This document shows positions 47,003-59,478 of a stretch of DNA of 64,000 bases, in pieces (positions within the stretch are counted from its first letter, which is position 1; each line of letters opens with the position of its first letter). Below the pieces are notes generated by a model, which saw only the letters and a program-made list of their open reading frames with translations, was not told the DNA's origin and searched no databases. The stretch spans positions 15,922,501 to 15,986,500 of the forward strand of contig CM074858.1 of NCBI GenBank assembly GCA_037501455.1, in the 5' to 3' direction. This stretch comes from Lantana camara. Lineage: Eukaryota > Streptophyta > Magnoliopsida > Lamiales > Verbenaceae. A program made the position numbers and the translations under genes.

Positions 47003-50000
47003 ATGCCTCCAAGAAGATATAGAGATAGATCTCTGGACCGGCGACATCACCGGGACCGTTCTCCTACACTACAACAACAGCCACAACAACCACAACCGTC
47101 TCCGATGAACATGGAAAACTTCATAGATGCGGTTTTCAACTATTTTGAGCACCGTAGAGCTCAAGCTCCACCACCACCAGAACAGCCAGCTGAACAACCA
47201 GCACCTCCACCAAATAATCGGGATCCTCATTGGGTAGTTCTGAGTTATAATCCCCCTTGGTTTTTTGGCTCTATTGACGCTACAGTTTCGGAAGGGTGGT
47301 TGATAAGGATCGAAAAAAATTTCAGTGTTCGACAATTTACCACTCAGGAAAAGGCTCAATTCGCTATATATCAACTGGATAGCAGAACATATGATTAATG
47401 GGAGAGAACGAGGGAGAAGCTTGAGGTTAATGAAGAGGAAGTGCCTTGGGAAGTATTTAAGAGGGAGTTTCGGGAGTCTTTTGTACCCGAGGTGGTAAGA
47501 GAGAGGAAAGAATAGGAATTCATGGACTTGAAGTAGGGTACCGGCACGGTAGCCCAATATCTTGCTATTTTTAATAGGCTCGGGAAATATGCTCCTCATA
47601 TCACCCGAGATGAGAAGAGGAAGGCTAGGAAATTCATTGCGGGGTTGAGACAGGATTTGAGGCATGGTCATGCAGGGCACAACTTCGAGTCCTTCGCGGA
47701 CACGGTACAGAGGGCTATGGTACAAGAAGAGGAGTACAAGAAGAATGATCCAGTTCCTAGGGCATCTATGGGACAATGATCGGGGTCTGGATCGGGAAAG
47801 AGGCCTATGGTTCAAGCTGTTCCACCAACCAAGGGTCCTTTCAAGAAACCTCGCAATACGGGACCGACTCCACCAACTCCCCCGGCACTACCAGCTCCGA
47901 CTGGGGCACGGCAGGATAAACCCCCATGTACTCATTGTGGAGGACCTACTTATACATACTTCAACTGCCGAAAGGGGTTGGGTTTGTGCCTTATTTGTGG
48001 GAAAAGGAGTCATATGGCGAATGCTTGCCCAAACAAGAATCCAAATTATCAAGCGGGAGCACCGAGGCCTATGATTCAAGCCCGTGCATATACCCTTGAG
48101 GGCGAGGAGCAGGATGTCGAGGCAGATCTTACCGCCGTGGTGGAAGGTACCTTATGCATTCATAACTTGAACATTCATAAACTCTTTGATCCTAGTGCCA
48201 TGCATTCCTTTATTTCATGTGAACTTGCTACTACTCTGTGCTTGCCTGTTACCTGCTTGAATTAGTTCCCTACTAGGGGAAAGTCTTGAGACAGATCGGT
48301 TTGTTGGGGATTGTTCAGCAAGTTTGAAGGTAGAGACTACCCCGCGGACTTCATTGTGATGCCGATGAAAAAGTATGGAGTCATTCTGGGTATGGATTGG
48401 TTGTTCAAGCACTGGGCTATAGTTGATTGTTTTGCTAAGAAGGTCAAGTTGGGTGAAGTGATAATGGGTATTAGTTTGAAGACAGTACCACTCTTATCCT
48501 TTACAGAAGCTCACAAGTTAGTGAGAGAGGGAGCCACGGGATACATTGCTTACCTCCTTAATAAGCCGAAGGATCAAGCACGGTTTGAGGATACCAAAGT
48601 TGTGAAGGACTATCCTAACATTTTCCCTGAGAATCTGGGTTCTTTACCACCGGATCGGAAAATTGAGTTTTGTTTGTGATAGATTTGTATCAGGGAGCAG
48701 AGCCGTATTCTAAGACTCCCTACTGTATGGCTCCCGCCGAGCTAAAGGAGTTGAAGATTCAGCTTGAAGAGCTACTTAAGACTGGATATATCTGATCGAG
48801 TTCTTCACCTTGGGGTACACCGGTTCTCTTTGTCAAAAAGAAGGATGGGACCTTAAGAATGGGCATCGATTATCGAGAGTTGAATCAGATGACTGTGAAG
48901 AACAAGTATCCTTTGCCACACATTGAGGATTTGTTTGATATGTTACAAGGTTCAGGGGTATATTCGAAATTGGATTTGACACAAGGATACTATCAGTTGA
49001 AAATCCGGGAAGTAGATATTCCGAAGACGGGATTCAACACCCGATATAGGCATTATGAGTTTGTAGTGATGCCATTTGGATTAACTAATGCCCCAGCAGC
49101 CTTCATGGACATGATGCATCGGATTTTTCGTCCTTATCTCGACAAGTTTGTGGTTATCTTCATCGATGATGTACTTATGTATTTGAAGACTCCAAAAGGT
49201 CATGCTTGACATCTTAGAGTGGTGTTGGATACCTTGAGAGAGCACCAATTGTATGCTAAGTTCAGTAAGTGTGAGTTTTGGATTGATCGGGTAATTTTCT
49301 TAGGCCATATTGTCTCGAGTAGAGGTCTAGAAGTAGATCCTTCGAATATTAAGACAGTCTTACAGTGGCAAAGTCCGAAGAATGCCTCAGAGGTAAGAAG
49401 TTTCTTGGGTCTGGCAGGCTATTATCGGAGATTAGTGCAGGACTTTTCAAAGATTGTTGCCCCTTTGACCTGATTGACTAACAAAGAGGCTAAATTTGAG
49501 TGGGATGATGAGTGTGGGGCGAGCTTCCAGCCCTTGAAAGGTTGACAACTACACCAATGCTAGCACTTCCCGAAGGTACAAAAGGTTATACAGTGTATAT
49601 GGACGCCTCGAAAGAGGGTTTGGGTTGTGTGTTGATGCAGCATGGAAAGGTGATTGTCGACGCCTCGAGGAAGTTGAAGGAGCATGAACAGAACTATCCC
49701 ACTCATGATCTTGAATTAGCAGTGGTGATCTTTGCTTTGGGTAAATGGAGGCACTATCTTTATGGAGTTTCCTTCGAGATCTTCTCCGACCACAAGAGTC
49801 TCCAGTATTTATTCTCTCAGAAGGAGTTGAATAAGAGATAACGGCGTTATATGGAATTCCACATGGATTTTGAGTGTACAATCTGATACCATCCCGGCAA
49901 AGCCAACGTGTTGGGAGATGCGCTTAGTAGGAAGGCTAGCGTGCCCAATGTGGAAGCGGATATTGGAAATGAGATAGGGCCAAATCAAGTTAAGGGCTAG

Positions 50001-51494
50001 TGTTTGTAATATTTCGGTTCAGCCAGATCGTCAGCAGCATTTGTTTGAGGCTCAGAGAGTTGATCCCGAGGTTTAGAAGTTAGCAGAGAAAGCTCGACCT
50101 GATCCAGAGGGCCCGTTTGGGTTTGATGAAATAGGAATTTTGAGGTTCAAGAATGGAGTTATCGTGCCTAGAGAGTTAAAACGGATTATTCTTGAAGAGG
50201 CTCATCGGTCAGTTTATTCAATACATCCAGGAGGAATAAGATATAAAAGGATTTAAAACAGTATTAATGGTGGAATGGTCTGAAACGGGATGTGATCAAC
50301 TTTGTGAAGCATTGCCTGACCTACCAGGTGGTGAAGGCAGAACATCAAAAGCCGTCAGGACTACTTCAGCCATTACCTATTCCAGAGTGGAAGTGGCAAC
50401 AGATAGCTATGGATTTTATTGCAGGATTACTAAGAGTGAAGGGTGGCCTTCATGGGATTTGGGTGATTGTGGATCGATTGACGAAGTCGGCTCATTTTCT
50501 TACCATCTGGATGTCCGACAAAGTGAGCGAACTAACCAAGAAGTACTGTGATGAGATTGTTAGACTTCATGGAGTACCGGTTAGTATTGTGTCGGATAGA
50601 GATCCAAGATTCACTTCAAGATTTTGGCAAGAGCATCAAAAGAATTTAGGATCAAGGCTTGAGTTTAGCACAACTTTCCATCATCAGACAGATGGACAGT
50701 CCGAAAGGTTGATCAAGTATTTAGAGGATATGTTGAGAGTGAGTGATTTGGACTTCCAGAGCTCGTGGAATGAGCAGTTGCCATTAATCGAGTTTGCTTA
50801 TAATAACAGCTACCAAGCCTCGATAGAGATGGCACCTTATGAAGATCTCTATGGCAGAAGTGCAGGTCTCCGTTGTTCTTTGATTTGGAGGTGTGGAACT
50901 AGACCAAACAAGAAGGCGTGAAAAGAGGGGAGAAGAAGGAAAAACCCTCTCAAGCCTTTCAGGATGCTATTGATAAGGTCCAACTGATTAGACAATGGAT
51001 GAAGGCAGCTCAAGATCGAAAAAAAGAGCTATGCGGACCAACGAAGAAAGAATCTTGAGTTTGAGGTATGAGATAGAGTCCTTTTTAAGGCTTCTCCACG
51101 AAAAGGGTTTGCAAGGATTGGTAGAGGAGGAAAGTTAAACCCTAGTTACTTGGGTCCGTTTGAGATCTTGGAGAAGATCAGGGATATAGCCTACCATTTG
51201 GATTTACCTCCGAGTTTGACTGGGATTCACAACGTATTTCATGTTTCTCAACTTCGGAAGTACTACCGAGATGAGTCCAAGGTTCTACCGGTTAAAGAAA
51301 TGGAACTAGAGTCTAATCTCACCTTCGTTCAGAAGCCGATTAAGATATTGGACCGAAAGTTTCAAGAACTCAGAAATCGGCGTATTCCACTAGTAAAGGT
51401 TTTATGGAGAAGTGATAAGACCGAAGAGCCTACATGGGAAACGGAGGAAAAGATGAAGAAGTTCCACCCCGAGCTGTTTTCGGGCGAGCAGTGA
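47003..51494 (+). pseudogene. Tekay-like gag-pol with chromodomain-like end, many breaks
   Basis: Gag starts MPPRRYRDRSLDRR with a Pro/Gln-rich linker, followed by a capsid region and a zinc knuckle (CLICGKRSHMANACP, about 47987-48032). Protease near 48180 reads LFDPSAMHSFIS, so its active-site triplet is damaged. RT carries FIDD (49159-49170), RNase [11 protein letters not shown] (about 49600), integrase the IAMDFIAGLL and IVSDRDPRF blocks (about 50400-50620). The C-terminus (IPLVKVLWRSDKTEEPTWE) resembles the CHR domain of chromoviruses, thought to guide integration into heterochromatin. Stops and shifts occur at about 47396, 47513, 47777, 48262, 48677, 48794, 49207, 49470, 49840 and elsewhere. 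Confidence 0.88.
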
Positions 51495-51510
51495 ATCCAA
51501 GGACGGATTC

Positions 51511-51527
51511 TTTTAAGGGGGAAAGGT
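51511..51527 (+). promoter_or_regulatory. Polypurine tract of the plus Tekay-like element
   Basis: ttttaagggggaaaggt lies directly before the 3' LTR. Confidence 0.8.
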
Positions 51528-51737
51528 TGTAACGCCCCTATTTTTCGGCCGTACAGGTATAACGTATGTGATTATTAATTGTGCAATTAAATTGTTTATT
51601 TATGTTAATCTTCGTTTACTATTTTTTTATTTGGTATACTTTGAATATAGTTGAATATTCGTTTTGAACATTATGTGAATTTGTACGTATTGCTCTTATT
51701 ATTTTGAATGTGCCCTGTTTCAATCCCATTTGATTTT
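51528..51737 (+). repeat. Start of the 3' LTR of the plus Tekay-like element
   Basis: TGTAACGCCCCTATTTTTCG and ggccgtacaggt match the start of the minus element's LTRs. The rest lies beyond the Athila B insertion, outside the window. Confidence 0.85.
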
Positions 51738-51908
51738 TGATGTATTGGTTTATTGCATGGATTTGTAGGGCAATTTTAGTTAAACTCAAGCAGTTTCAAG
51801 AACTTATAGCGTGATTTATGCTCCTTATTAGGTACCTTTCACCTTGGAGTTGAAAAGACGGAGTAAAAGCAAAACCATGCAATAAAGGGCGAAAAACGAG
51901 AAAGTCTA

Positions 51909-52192
51909 GGGGACACGCCCGTGTCCCCATAGAAGAGTAAACTGAGACACGCCCGTGTCTCAGTACAGAAGTGACCCTCGGATTTCAGGAGGTGACACGC
52001 CCGTGTCACCAATGTAGAGTAATTTGTTGCACGGCCGTGACTTGGTACAGAGAAGCCTGGAGATTTTGCACGCCCGTGTCATCAAGAAGAACAGGTCTTG
52101 ACACCCCCGTGTCAAGTAAGAAAAGCGCGGATACGTTTTAATATGTGACACGGGCGTGTCACAATTTTAGGCATGAGCTTTGCACGCCCGTG
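51909..52192. promoter_or_regulatory. Array of eight covarying palindromes in the Athila B LTR
   Basis: Copies start at 51909 (9-bp arms), 51941 (11), 51991 (9), 52030 (CACGGCCGTG), 52069 (CACGCCCGTG), 52097 (8-bp arms, 4-bp centre), 52144 (9) and 52183 (CACGCCCGTG). The core is GACACG-CC/GG-CGTGTC. Outer bases (GGG, ACTGA, GGT, CTT, TGT) differ between copies but pair within each copy. Several copies are followed by a gtacag word, so the array is a degenerate minisatellite with conserved dyads. It lies 30 bp upstream of the TATA-like box. Confidence 0.85.
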
Positions 52193-52221
52193 TCACGGGG
52201 CGGTTTAGGATTTGGAACTTC

Positions 52222-52229
52222 TATTTAAG
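52222..52229 (+). promoter_or_regulatory. TATA-like box of Athila B LTR
   Basis: TATTTAAG in aacttctatttaagagcg. It predicts transcription start near 52255. Confidence 0.55.
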
Positions 52230-53271
52230 AGCGGATTTGAGGCGGAATAAGGGAGCTTTTTGACGGATAGCTACCCAGAAGTTCAAGAACACTCGGAGAA
52301 GGAAGAAACACGAAGACATAGAGTTCAAGAGTCATTCCAAGCACAAGACTTTATCAATTTGGTTTTATTTACTGCTTTCCGATCAAACTAATTCCTCAAG
52401 TTTTGGTTTTCAAGTATAATATAGTTAGTTTCTCGCTTTAGATTCGTTTTTGGATAATTAGGTTAGAATTCAGAATTATTAATTTCGTTTTGATGTTGAT
52501 GTTAGACATGAGTATTTTGAATGCCATTCTTTTGATTTTAATGAGTTTTAATTCAAATATGAGGAACTAATCTCCTAGGGTTAGGGGGTAAGGATTATGC
52601 ATCTAAGGTGTTTGAATTAATGCTCGAGTCAATTTGTGTGATTCTTTGTTAGGAAAACGGTATTGAGTAAGCTGGGAATGGATTGGCCATCCATGAACAT
52701 ATTGTAAACTATCCGATAATCGAGAGATTGAGGATAATTGAGAGTGTTTTCCAAAACTTAGACTTTTTGGGCTTAAAGAAATTTAACCCTAATTTCTACA
52801 ACCCGTATTTAGAATTCCATGCCAAACCGCTAGGTTTTAAATACACTAATCTTGCTTTATTCGATTAATTTGGTTACTAAGTGATTGTGAGAACAACATT
52901 TGGCTTAATTAATTAGACATCTAGCCTTCGGAAGAAGCTAGGTATAACATCGTGATTAGGTTGAAGAATCATACATCCGTACTTGAGTATTGATTTGATC
53001 ACAAAAGAGCATATGATTTACTTCCCGACCTGTTTTAATTAAGTGGTTAAATCTTGCGTTTATTTGTTAACTCGTGTGTTTGATTACTTATTAGTTAAGT
53101 TTAATTTTGTCATAATAGTATAGCACAACTTCGTCAATCTTTTCCGGTCTCTAGATTAGAAATAGTCATAAAAGTGGTTGTTGAATTCCCTTCCCTGTGG
53201 ATACGATACCTTAAGTGTTGCAATCGGATTTAGAACTTACACTTGGGTTCAAGATTTGTATATCAAGTTTT

Positions 53272-53288
53272 TGGCGCCGTTGCCGGGG
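53272..53288 (+). promoter_or_regulatory. Primer binding site of Athila B (tRNA-Asp)
   Basis: tggcgccgttgccgggg is a perfect complement of the plant tRNA-Asp 3' end, 6 bp after the LTR. Confidence 0.92.
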
Positions 53289-53414
53289 AAGGCGTCTAAT
53301 TCAATATTACTTTACTGACTTTTTCTGGTGCTTTAGACCACCCTTTCTGCTTGATTTCTTTCTGAAGTGCGTTGAATTTGACCACTGGTTTTCCCAATTG
53401 CAGGTACCTAGTGC

Positions 53415-56400
53415 ATGCTACGATCGAAAGGCTTGGAACCCTTGCCTTACGACCCTGAAATTGAGAGGACTTGTCGGGCAAATCGAACGAAGCGAAAAAA
53501 GGAAAAGAAGCAGAAAGTAAACCCAATCCCAATGGCACAACCCATAAACGAGCAACCAACCACACTCCAGGATTATGCCATTCCTAATATTGGCTTAATC
53601 CAGAACAACTTGACTCGGCCCGCCGTGGAGGCGAACAACTTTGAAATCAAAACTGGGTTCATCAACCTTTTACAACAGAACCCTTTCGGGGGTTTACCAC
53701 ATGAAGACCCCGCATCACATTTGTCCTACTTTTTGGATGTCTGCTCGACCTTTAAAATCCACAACGCTTCTGATGATGCGATCAGAGTTAGGCTTTTTCC
53801 CTTCTCCCTAAGGGACAAAGCCCGGACATGGATTTCGACCTTGTCAAATGAGACACTTCAGACATGGGCAGACCTCTCTAAGGCCTTCTTAGCCAAATTC
53901 TACCCTCCTAGCAAAACCATGAGGTACAGAGATGAAATAACGAGCTTCAGGCTCTATGATGGGGAAACGTTGTACGAAGGATGGGAAAGATATAAGGAAT
54001 TGCAAAGGAAATGCCCACATCACCGTGTTCCAGGATGGCAACTGGTACAAATCTTTTACAACGGAATGACAGAAAACATGAAAATCATGGTCGATGCAGC
54101 AGCGGGAGGAGCATTTATGGCACTATCTGAAGAAGAAGGAATGCAACTTCTGAACAAGATGGCAGCAAATAGCAGTTGGACAAAGGAGAGGAGCCTTCCT
54201 CCTCCAAAACCTGAGGCAGGCATACTCGCCACTGACACTGTGACAGCTTTCAATGCCAAGTTCGAAGCACTGAACCAGAAGCTAGACCGACTTGCAATTG
54301 CTACAGCACGAAACACAGTGGCACAGTCAAATGCCCTACAGGTATTATGTGAAATTTGTGGTGGTCCCCATTCATTTGATATTTGTCCTTCTACCAATGC
54401 AGGTGCACAGGTTGTTGTTGGTCAAGAACAAGTCAATTACGTGCAGAATCAAAAACCAGCAAACGACCCATACTCGAACACCTACAACCCAGGGTGGAAG
54501 AATCATCTGCACTTCTCGTGGTCAAACAATCAGAATGTTCAGAACCCAAACCCAAACCAGAGACCACAGTTCCAACCAAGGCAAATGGGACAACATCCAC
54601 CACACCAAAACCAGCAGAGATTCGCACCCCCCCCACAACCACCGCAGGAACAGAAGCCGGGGTGGGAGGCGGCCCTCGAGAAGTTCATAAATGTCTCGAA
54701 TGATAGGTATCAGAAACTCGAATCTCAGGTAGAACAGGTGTTGGTTCAAAATAAAAATTTGGAAGTGCAGGTGGGCCAGTTGGCTAATTCAATCAATGTT
54801 AGAGCCCAAGGCATGTTTCCAAGCAAACCTTTGGAGAATCCGAAAGAGCATTGTAAGGCCATTACACTACGAAGTGGCACGACTTATAAGGAGCCTGCAA
54901 TACCGGTAGAGACCAAAGTGAGAAAGGACACGGACACCGTCGTGGAACATGAGGAAGTAGTCGAGGCATCGAAGGAGGAGAAGGAAGTACAGACGAGCGA
55001 GCTTCCGTCCAAGTCAAAGACACCAGTGGCACCCAAGCCGTATGTGCCACCACTTCCTTTCCCGCAGAGATTTCAAAAGCAAAGGTTGGAGAAACAATTA
55101 GAGAAGTTCTTGAATATCTTCAAGGAACTACACATTAACATCCCCTTTGCCGAGGCCCTAGCTCAGATGCCCACTTACGTCAAATTCTTGAAGGAGATCC
55201 TCTCCAACAAGAGAAAATTGGAGGATTATGCCACGATTGCACTTACTGAAGAGTGCAGCGCCATTCTACAACATAAGCTTCCACCAAAGCTTAAGGATCC
55301 AGGGAGTTTTTCAATTCCTTGCACAATTGGTCATATGTCCTTTAATAAAGCTTTATGTGATCTTGGTGCTAGTGTGAGTCTAATGCCATTGTCTGTTTGC
55401 AGGAAACTTGGACTGAATTCATTAAAGCCAACTACCGTTTCTCTACAGCTAGCGGATCGATCAGTCAAGTACCCCACGGGAATCCTGGAAAATGTTCTAG
55501 TCAGAGTTGGGAAGTTCTACCTGCCGGTAGACTTCATAGTTTTGGAAATGGAGGAAGACCAAAACATGCCGCTCATCTTAGGGAGGCCTTTCCTAGCCAC
55601 AGCAGGAGCCTTAATTGATGTGAAGAGTGGCATTCTAACTCTTCGTGTGGGGGATGAACAGGTGGAGTTTAATCTATTCAAAGCAATGAAAGGACCGGTG
55701 ATCGAAGAACAATGCAATATGGTGGAAATCAGAGCACAAACACCGATGTCCATAAGCAACGAGGACCCTCTCGAACTCTGTCTAAGAGGACTCACCGACC
55801 ACATTGATGGGGAAGACATATTAGAAGAATTGGCCGCCTACGCAAAGGCACTCGAAGCCACCCCCTACGTACCATTCCGAAAGAGGTTTGTATATGAAGA
55901 GTTGGGTACAGGTAAGCCCACTCTTCGTCCTTCTGTTGAGACAGCTCCCAAGTTAGAACTGAAACCCCTCCCCGCTCATTTGAGATATGCTTATTTGGGT
56001 GAATCTGAAACACTGCCTGTTATAGTTGCCTCTGATTTAACTGATTCACAGCATGATGCCTTGTTGAGGGTTTTGAGAGAACACAAACGAGCGATAGGTT
56101 GGACTATTTCTGACATTAAGGGAATTAGCCCATCCATTTGCATGCATAAAATTCTTATGGAAGATAACCATAAACCCTCTGTAGAGCATCAGCGTAGATT
56201 GAACCCAAACATGAAAGAGGTAGTTAGGGCTGAGGTACTGAAACTGTTAGATGCCGGGATAATTTATCCTATCTCGGATAGCAAGTGGGTTAGCCCTGTA
56301 CAGGTAGTGCCCAAGAAAGGGGGGATGACTGTAATTAAAAATGAAAAGAATGAGTTAATACCAACTAGGACAGTCACGGGTTGGAGAGTCTGTATAGATT

Positions 56401-58856
56401 ATAGAAAGTTGAACAATGCCACCCGTAAAGATCACTTCCCACTTCCCTTTATTGATCAAATGTTAGAGAGGTTAGCCGGGCATTCTTATCACTGTTTTCT
56501 GGATGGGTATTCAGGGTATAACCAAATTGCTATAGCTCCAGAGGATCAGGAAAAATGTACGTTTACCTGCCCTTATGGTACTTTTGCGTATAGGCGTATG
56601 CCTTTTGGGTTGTGTAATGCCCCGGCTAACTTTCAACGATGCATGATGGCCATTTTCTCTGACTTTATAGAACGCACAATGGAAATTTTTATGGATGACT
56701 TTTCTGTGTTTGGTTCTTCTTTCGATTCTTGCTTGCACAATCTTACTCAAGTTTTGCAGCGATGTGAAGAAACTAACCTTGTGCTAAACTGGGAAAAGTG
56801 CCATTTCATGGTGAAGGAAGGAATAGTGTTGGGTCACAAAGTTTCGGAGAAAGGCATTGAGGTGGACAAGGCCAAGATCGATGTGATTGCAAAATTGCCT
56901 CCACCCACCAATATCAAAGGAGTGAGAAGTTTCCTTGGTCATGCCGGGTTCTATCGCCGGTTCATCAAGGACTTTTCGAAAATTACCTTACCTTTATGCA
57001 AGTTACTACAAAAAGATACTGAATTCGTGTTTAATGATGATTGCTTACTTGCATTTGATAGGTTGAAGAAGGAGCTTACCTCGGCACCAATCATGGTTGC
57101 ACCGGATTGGACTGTGCCATTTGAGCTAATGTGCGATGCGAGCGATTTGGCCATTGGAGCTGTACTTGGCCAACGAAGGGAGAAACGTTTACATGTTATC
57201 GCATATTCTAGCAAAACTTTAAATGATGCACAATTAAATTATGCAACTACTGAGAAGGAATTATTAGCTATTGTGCACGCTTTTGACAAGTTTCGGTCTT
57301 ACTTGATAGGTTCGACGACAATCGTCTACACGGACCACGCAGCAATCAAGTATCTCCTTTCGAAGAAAGATTCAAAGCCCCGTTTGATTAGATGGATTCT
57401 GTTGCTTCAAGAGTTCGATCTTGAAATTCGTGACAAGAAAGGGACAGAGAATCTAGTTGCAGATCACTTGTCAAGGTTAGAGGTCGGGGAAAAAGAGGAT
57501 GAGTACGAAGAGGAGATTACTGAGAATTTCCCAGATGAGGAGTTGTTTGCAGCCGATGCAATAGTCCCTTGGTACGCAGATATCGTGAATCACATGGTTT
57601 GCAAAGCTCTACCACCGGGTATGAATTTCCATCAGAAACAGAGATTCTTATCCGAAGTGAAACGTTATTATTGGGAAGAGCCATATGTATATAAGCATTG
57701 TTCAGATGGTCTAGTACGGAGATGTGTCCCGGAGGTTGAGGCTGATGAAGTGCTTGAGAGATGTCATGCAAGCTTATATGGAGGGCACTCTAGTGGTCGA
57801 AAGACAGCAGCCAAGGTATTACAGTCTGGGTTTTGGTGGCCAACGCTGTTTAAGGATGCTTACAAATTTGCCAAGGAATGTGATACTTGTCAGAGATCCG
57901 GGAACATTAGTAAGAGAGATGAGATGCCCATGAAGTATATCTTGGAAGTTGAATTATTTGATGTTTGGGGAATCGATTTCATGGGACCTTTCCCACCGTC
58001 GTATGGGAATCAGTATATCTTGGTAGCGGTGGATTATGTATCCAAGTGGGCTGAGGCCGTGGCAACTCCGACCAATGACTCGAAGGTGGTGATTAAGTTC
58101 TTACAAAAGAACATTTTCAATAGGTTCGGAGTTCCACGGGCATTAATCAGTGATAGAGGTACGCATTTTTGCAACAAGCCCTTGGAAGCTCTGCTGAAGA
58201 AATACGGGGTCCAGCATCGGGTAACTACTGCGTATCATCCCCAAGCAAGTGGGCAAGCGGAGGTCACGAATAGGGAGTTGAAGTGGATTTTGGAGAAGGT
58301 GGTGAGCCCCTCTAGGAAAGATTGGTCCTCGAAGTTGGATGACGCGTTATGGGCCTACAGGACCGCGTTCAAGACACCTATAGGAACTTCTCCGTATCAG
58401 TTGGTTTATGGTAAAGCATGTCACCTCCCAGTCGAGATCGAGTATAAGTCGTATTGGGCCATTAAGGCTATAAATTTTGATCTCACAAGAGCCGGAGAAA
58501 AAAGGATACTTGACCTGCAAGAGTTGGAGGAATTAAGGTTAGAAGCATACGAAAATGCCCGGATTTATAAGGAGAGAACGAAGAAGTGGCATGATAAGCA
58601 TATTCGGGTCAAGGAGTTTGTCGAGGGTCAACTGGTGTTGTTGTACAATTCTAGATTGAAGCTTTTCCCCGGGAAACTTAAGTCAAGGTGGTCCGGTCCG
58701 TTCAGAGTAGTAAAAGTCTTGGTGAATGGAGCGGTGGAGATAGGCAATGAAGGCTCACCATCCTTTGTGGTGAATGGACAAAGACTCAAGCCATATCTTG
58801 CCGGAGATCGAATTGGCGAACACGTCTCGTGCGTGATAACAGCTCCAGCACCTTAG
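53415..58856 (+). CDS. Athila gag-pol polyprotein, uninterrupted (1813 aa)
   Basis: One reading frame encodes all retrotransposition proteins. Gag: Retrotrans_gag region about residues 95-250 and a zinc knuckle [14 protein letters not shown] near 312. Protease: [14 protein letters not shown] near 648. RT: about 960-1180 with FMDD near 1093. RNase [15 protein letters not shown] near 1239. Integrase: zinc finger (HASLYGGH ... CDTCQ) about 1450-1490 and catalytic core with Asp of GIDFMGPF, Asp of LISDRGTHF and Glu of GQAEVTNRE, about 1518-1620. Every catalytic residue I can check is present and there is no stop or frameshift. ATG 53415 is the first in frame after the primer site and gives the Athila-like start [13 protein letters not shown]. 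Length is normal for the clade. Expected products act in cytoplasmic particles and, for integrase, in the nucleus. Confidence 0.95.
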   Translation: MLRSKGLEPLPYDPEIERTCRANRTKRKKEKKQKVNPIPMAQPINEQPTTLQDYAIPNIGLIQNNLTRPAVEANNFEIKTGFINLLQQNPFGGLPHEDPASHLSYFLDVCSTFKIHNASDDAIRVRLFPFSLRDKARTWISTLSNETLQTWADLSKAFLAKFYPPSKTMRYRDEITSFRLYDGETLYEGWERYKELQRKCPHHRVPGWQLVQIFYNGMTENMKIMVDAAAGGAFMALSEEEGMQLLNKMAANSSWTKERSLPPPKPEAGILATDTVTAFNAKFEALNQKLDRLAIATARNTVAQSNALQVLCEICGGPHSFDICPSTNAGAQVVVGQEQVNYVQNQKPANDPYSNTYNPGWKNHLHFSWSNNQNVQNPNPNQRPQFQPRQMGQHPPHQNQQRFAPPPQPPQEQKPGWEAALEKFINVSNDRYQKLESQVEQVLVQNKNLEVQVGQLANSINVRAQGMFPSKPLENPKEHCKAITLRSGTTYKEPAIPVETKVRKDTDTVVEHEEVVEASKEEKEVQTSELPSKSKTPVAPKPYVPPLPFPQRFQKQRLEKQLEKFLNIFKELHINIPFAEALAQMPTYVKFLKEILSNKRKLEDYATIALTEECSAILQHKLPPKLKDPGSFSIPCTIGHMSFNKALCDLGASVSLMPLSVCRKLGLNSLKPTTVSLQLADRSVKYPTGILENVLVRVGKFYLPVDFIVLEMEEDQNMPLILGRPFLATAGALIDVKSGILTLRVGDEQVEFNLFKAMKGPVIEEQCNMVEIRAQTPMSISNEDPLELCLRGLTDHIDGEDILEELAAYAKALEATPYVPFRKRFVYEELGTGKPTLRPSVETAPKLELKPLPAHLRYAYLGESETLPVIVASDLTDSQHDALLRVLREHKRAIGWTISDIKGISPSICMHKILMEDNHKPSVEHQRRLNPNMKEVVRAEVLKLLDAGIIYPISDSKWVSPVQVVPKKGGMTVIKNEKNELIPTRTVTGWRVCIDYRKLNNATRKDHFPLPFIDQMLERLAGHSYHCFLDGYSGYNQIAIAPEDQEKCTFTCPYGTFAYRRMPFGLCNAPANFQRCMMAIFSDFIERTMEIFMDDFSVFGSSFDSCLHNLTQVLQRCEETNLVLNWEKCHFMVKEGIVLGHKVSEKGIEVDKAKIDVIAKLPPPTNIKGVRSFLGHAGFYRRFIKDFSKITLPLCKLLQKDTEFVFNDDCLLAFDRLKKELTSAPIMVAPDWTVPFELMCDASDLAIGAVLGQRREKRLHVIAYSSKTLNDAQLNYATTEKELLAIVHAFDKFRSYLIGSTTIVYTDHAAIKYLLSKKDSKPRLIRWILLLQEFDLEIRDKKGTENLVADHLSRLEVGEKEDEYEEEITENFPDEELFAADAIVPWYADIVNHMVCKALPPGMNFHQKQRFLSEVKRYYWEEPYVYKHCSDGLVRRCVPEVEADEVLERCHASLYGGHSSGRKTAAKVLQSGFWWPTLFKDAYKFAKECDTCQRSGNISKRDEMPMKYILEVELFDVWGIDFMGPFPPSYGNQYILVAVDYVSKWAEAVATPTNDSKVVIKFLQKNIFNRFGVPRALISDRGTHFCNKPLEALLKKYGVQHRVTTAYHPQASGQAEVTNRELKWILEKVVSPSRKDWSSKLDDALWAYRTAFKTPIGTSPYQLVYGKACHLPVEIEYKSYWAIKAINFDLTRAGEKRILDLQELEELRLEAYENARIYKERTKKWHDKHIRVKEFVEGQLVLLYNSRLKLFPGKLKSRWSGPFRVVKVLVNGAVEIGNEGSPSFVVNGQRLKPYLAGDRIGEHVSCVITAPAP

Positions 58857-59076
58857 CCCGGAGTCATGAAGTCAAGCTAATGACTATAACTTAGAACTAT
58901 TTTTCTTTCCTTTGTCGTTTTTCTTTTCGTTCGCGTTAGGTAGTTAAGCTTGTGATTGATGATATCTTTTGTCTCGTGTTCAGGTATTTTGGTTCGAACA
59001 GAGTGGACGGATTATGAAGTGAATGGATGATTTTGAGCTAATAGGTGCGGAATTTTGAGCAAAAGTCCAAGTTTGG
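58857..59076 (+). other. Start of the pol to ORF2 spacer
   Basis: Short non-coding stretch after the gag-pol stop, T-rich, with no motif of its own until the polypurine-like 13-mer at 59069. Confidence 0.5.
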
Positions 59077-59280
59077 GGGAGACACGGGCGTGTCTCCCAT
59101 ATGGAGACATCCATGACACCCCCGTGTCTAGGTACAGTGCTGCCAACGAGAGGAGACACGGGCGTGTCGAGGCCCCTAAGGAAAAATCGACACCCCCGTG
59201 TCAGAGTACAGAAATCGCCAGGTAAGGGATGACACGCCCGTGTCATCCATACAGCATAATAAACGACACGGGCGTGTCGT
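59077..59280. promoter_or_regulatory. Second palindrome array, between pol and ORF2
   Basis: Six copies of the LTR motif: 59077-59098 (10-bp arms), 59115-59128, 59155-59168, 59189-59202, 59227-59248 (10-bp arms) and 59263-59280 (8-bp arms). Spacing is 34-40 bp. Flanks GGGA, GGAT and AC again pair within each copy. gtacag words recur between copies as in the LTR array. Confidence 0.85.
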
Positions 59281-59294
59281 GTTTGTTCGGCCGA

Positions 59295-59478
59295 GATAAA
59301 ACGGGGGGTTCTCACTCTCTCATACTCTTTTAACACAAGCACTTCCCCTTATTTTCTCTTCTCCATCTTTCTTCTTCCCCATTCACACACGGTATACACA
59401 CCTCCACCATTACTTTTGGTTCATACTCCGGCAAGGCACACACACCCACATTGCACCGCATCATCCTAAATCAATCGG
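59295..59478 (+). promoter_or_regulatory. Putative internal promoter and leader exon for ORF2
   Basis: A weak TATA-like gataaaac (59295-59302) follows the array by about 14 bp. Next comes a CT- then CA-rich stretch resembling a plant 5' UTR, ending at a perfect donor CGG/GTAAGT. This is inference from layout; the TATA match is poor. Confidence 0.35.

Larger units (their letters stand above)
44527..51737 (+). mobile_element. Tekay-like Ty3/gypsy element, plus strand, degenerate
   Basis: It has a 5' LTR truncated at its start (about 44527-46787), an initiator-Met primer site, a gag-pol with many stops, a purine tract and a 3' LTR that starts TGTAACGCCCC at 51528 and is interrupted at 51737 by Athila B. 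A chromodomain-like C-terminus after integrase indicates a chromovirus (Tekay/Del group). It belongs to the same broad family as 28078-35996. Confidence 0.85.
51738..53265 (+). repeat. 5' LTR of Athila B (1528 bp)
   Basis: It runs TGATGTATTGG to TATATCA. U3 holds the palindrome array (51909-52192) and a TATTTAAG box; a long R/U5 follows. Confidence 0.95.

Noticed and set aside
51909..52192. CRISPR-like array (regular short repeats with spacers)
   Set aside because: Plant LTR context, copies in both LTRs, variable palindromes and recurring gtacag words in the spacers; no cas genes. It is a degenerate minisatellite with dyads.
53272..53288. tRNA-Asp gene fragment
   Set aside because: Only the complement of the tRNA 3' end is present, next to an LTR: a primer binding site. 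The same holds at 9082 and 21475.
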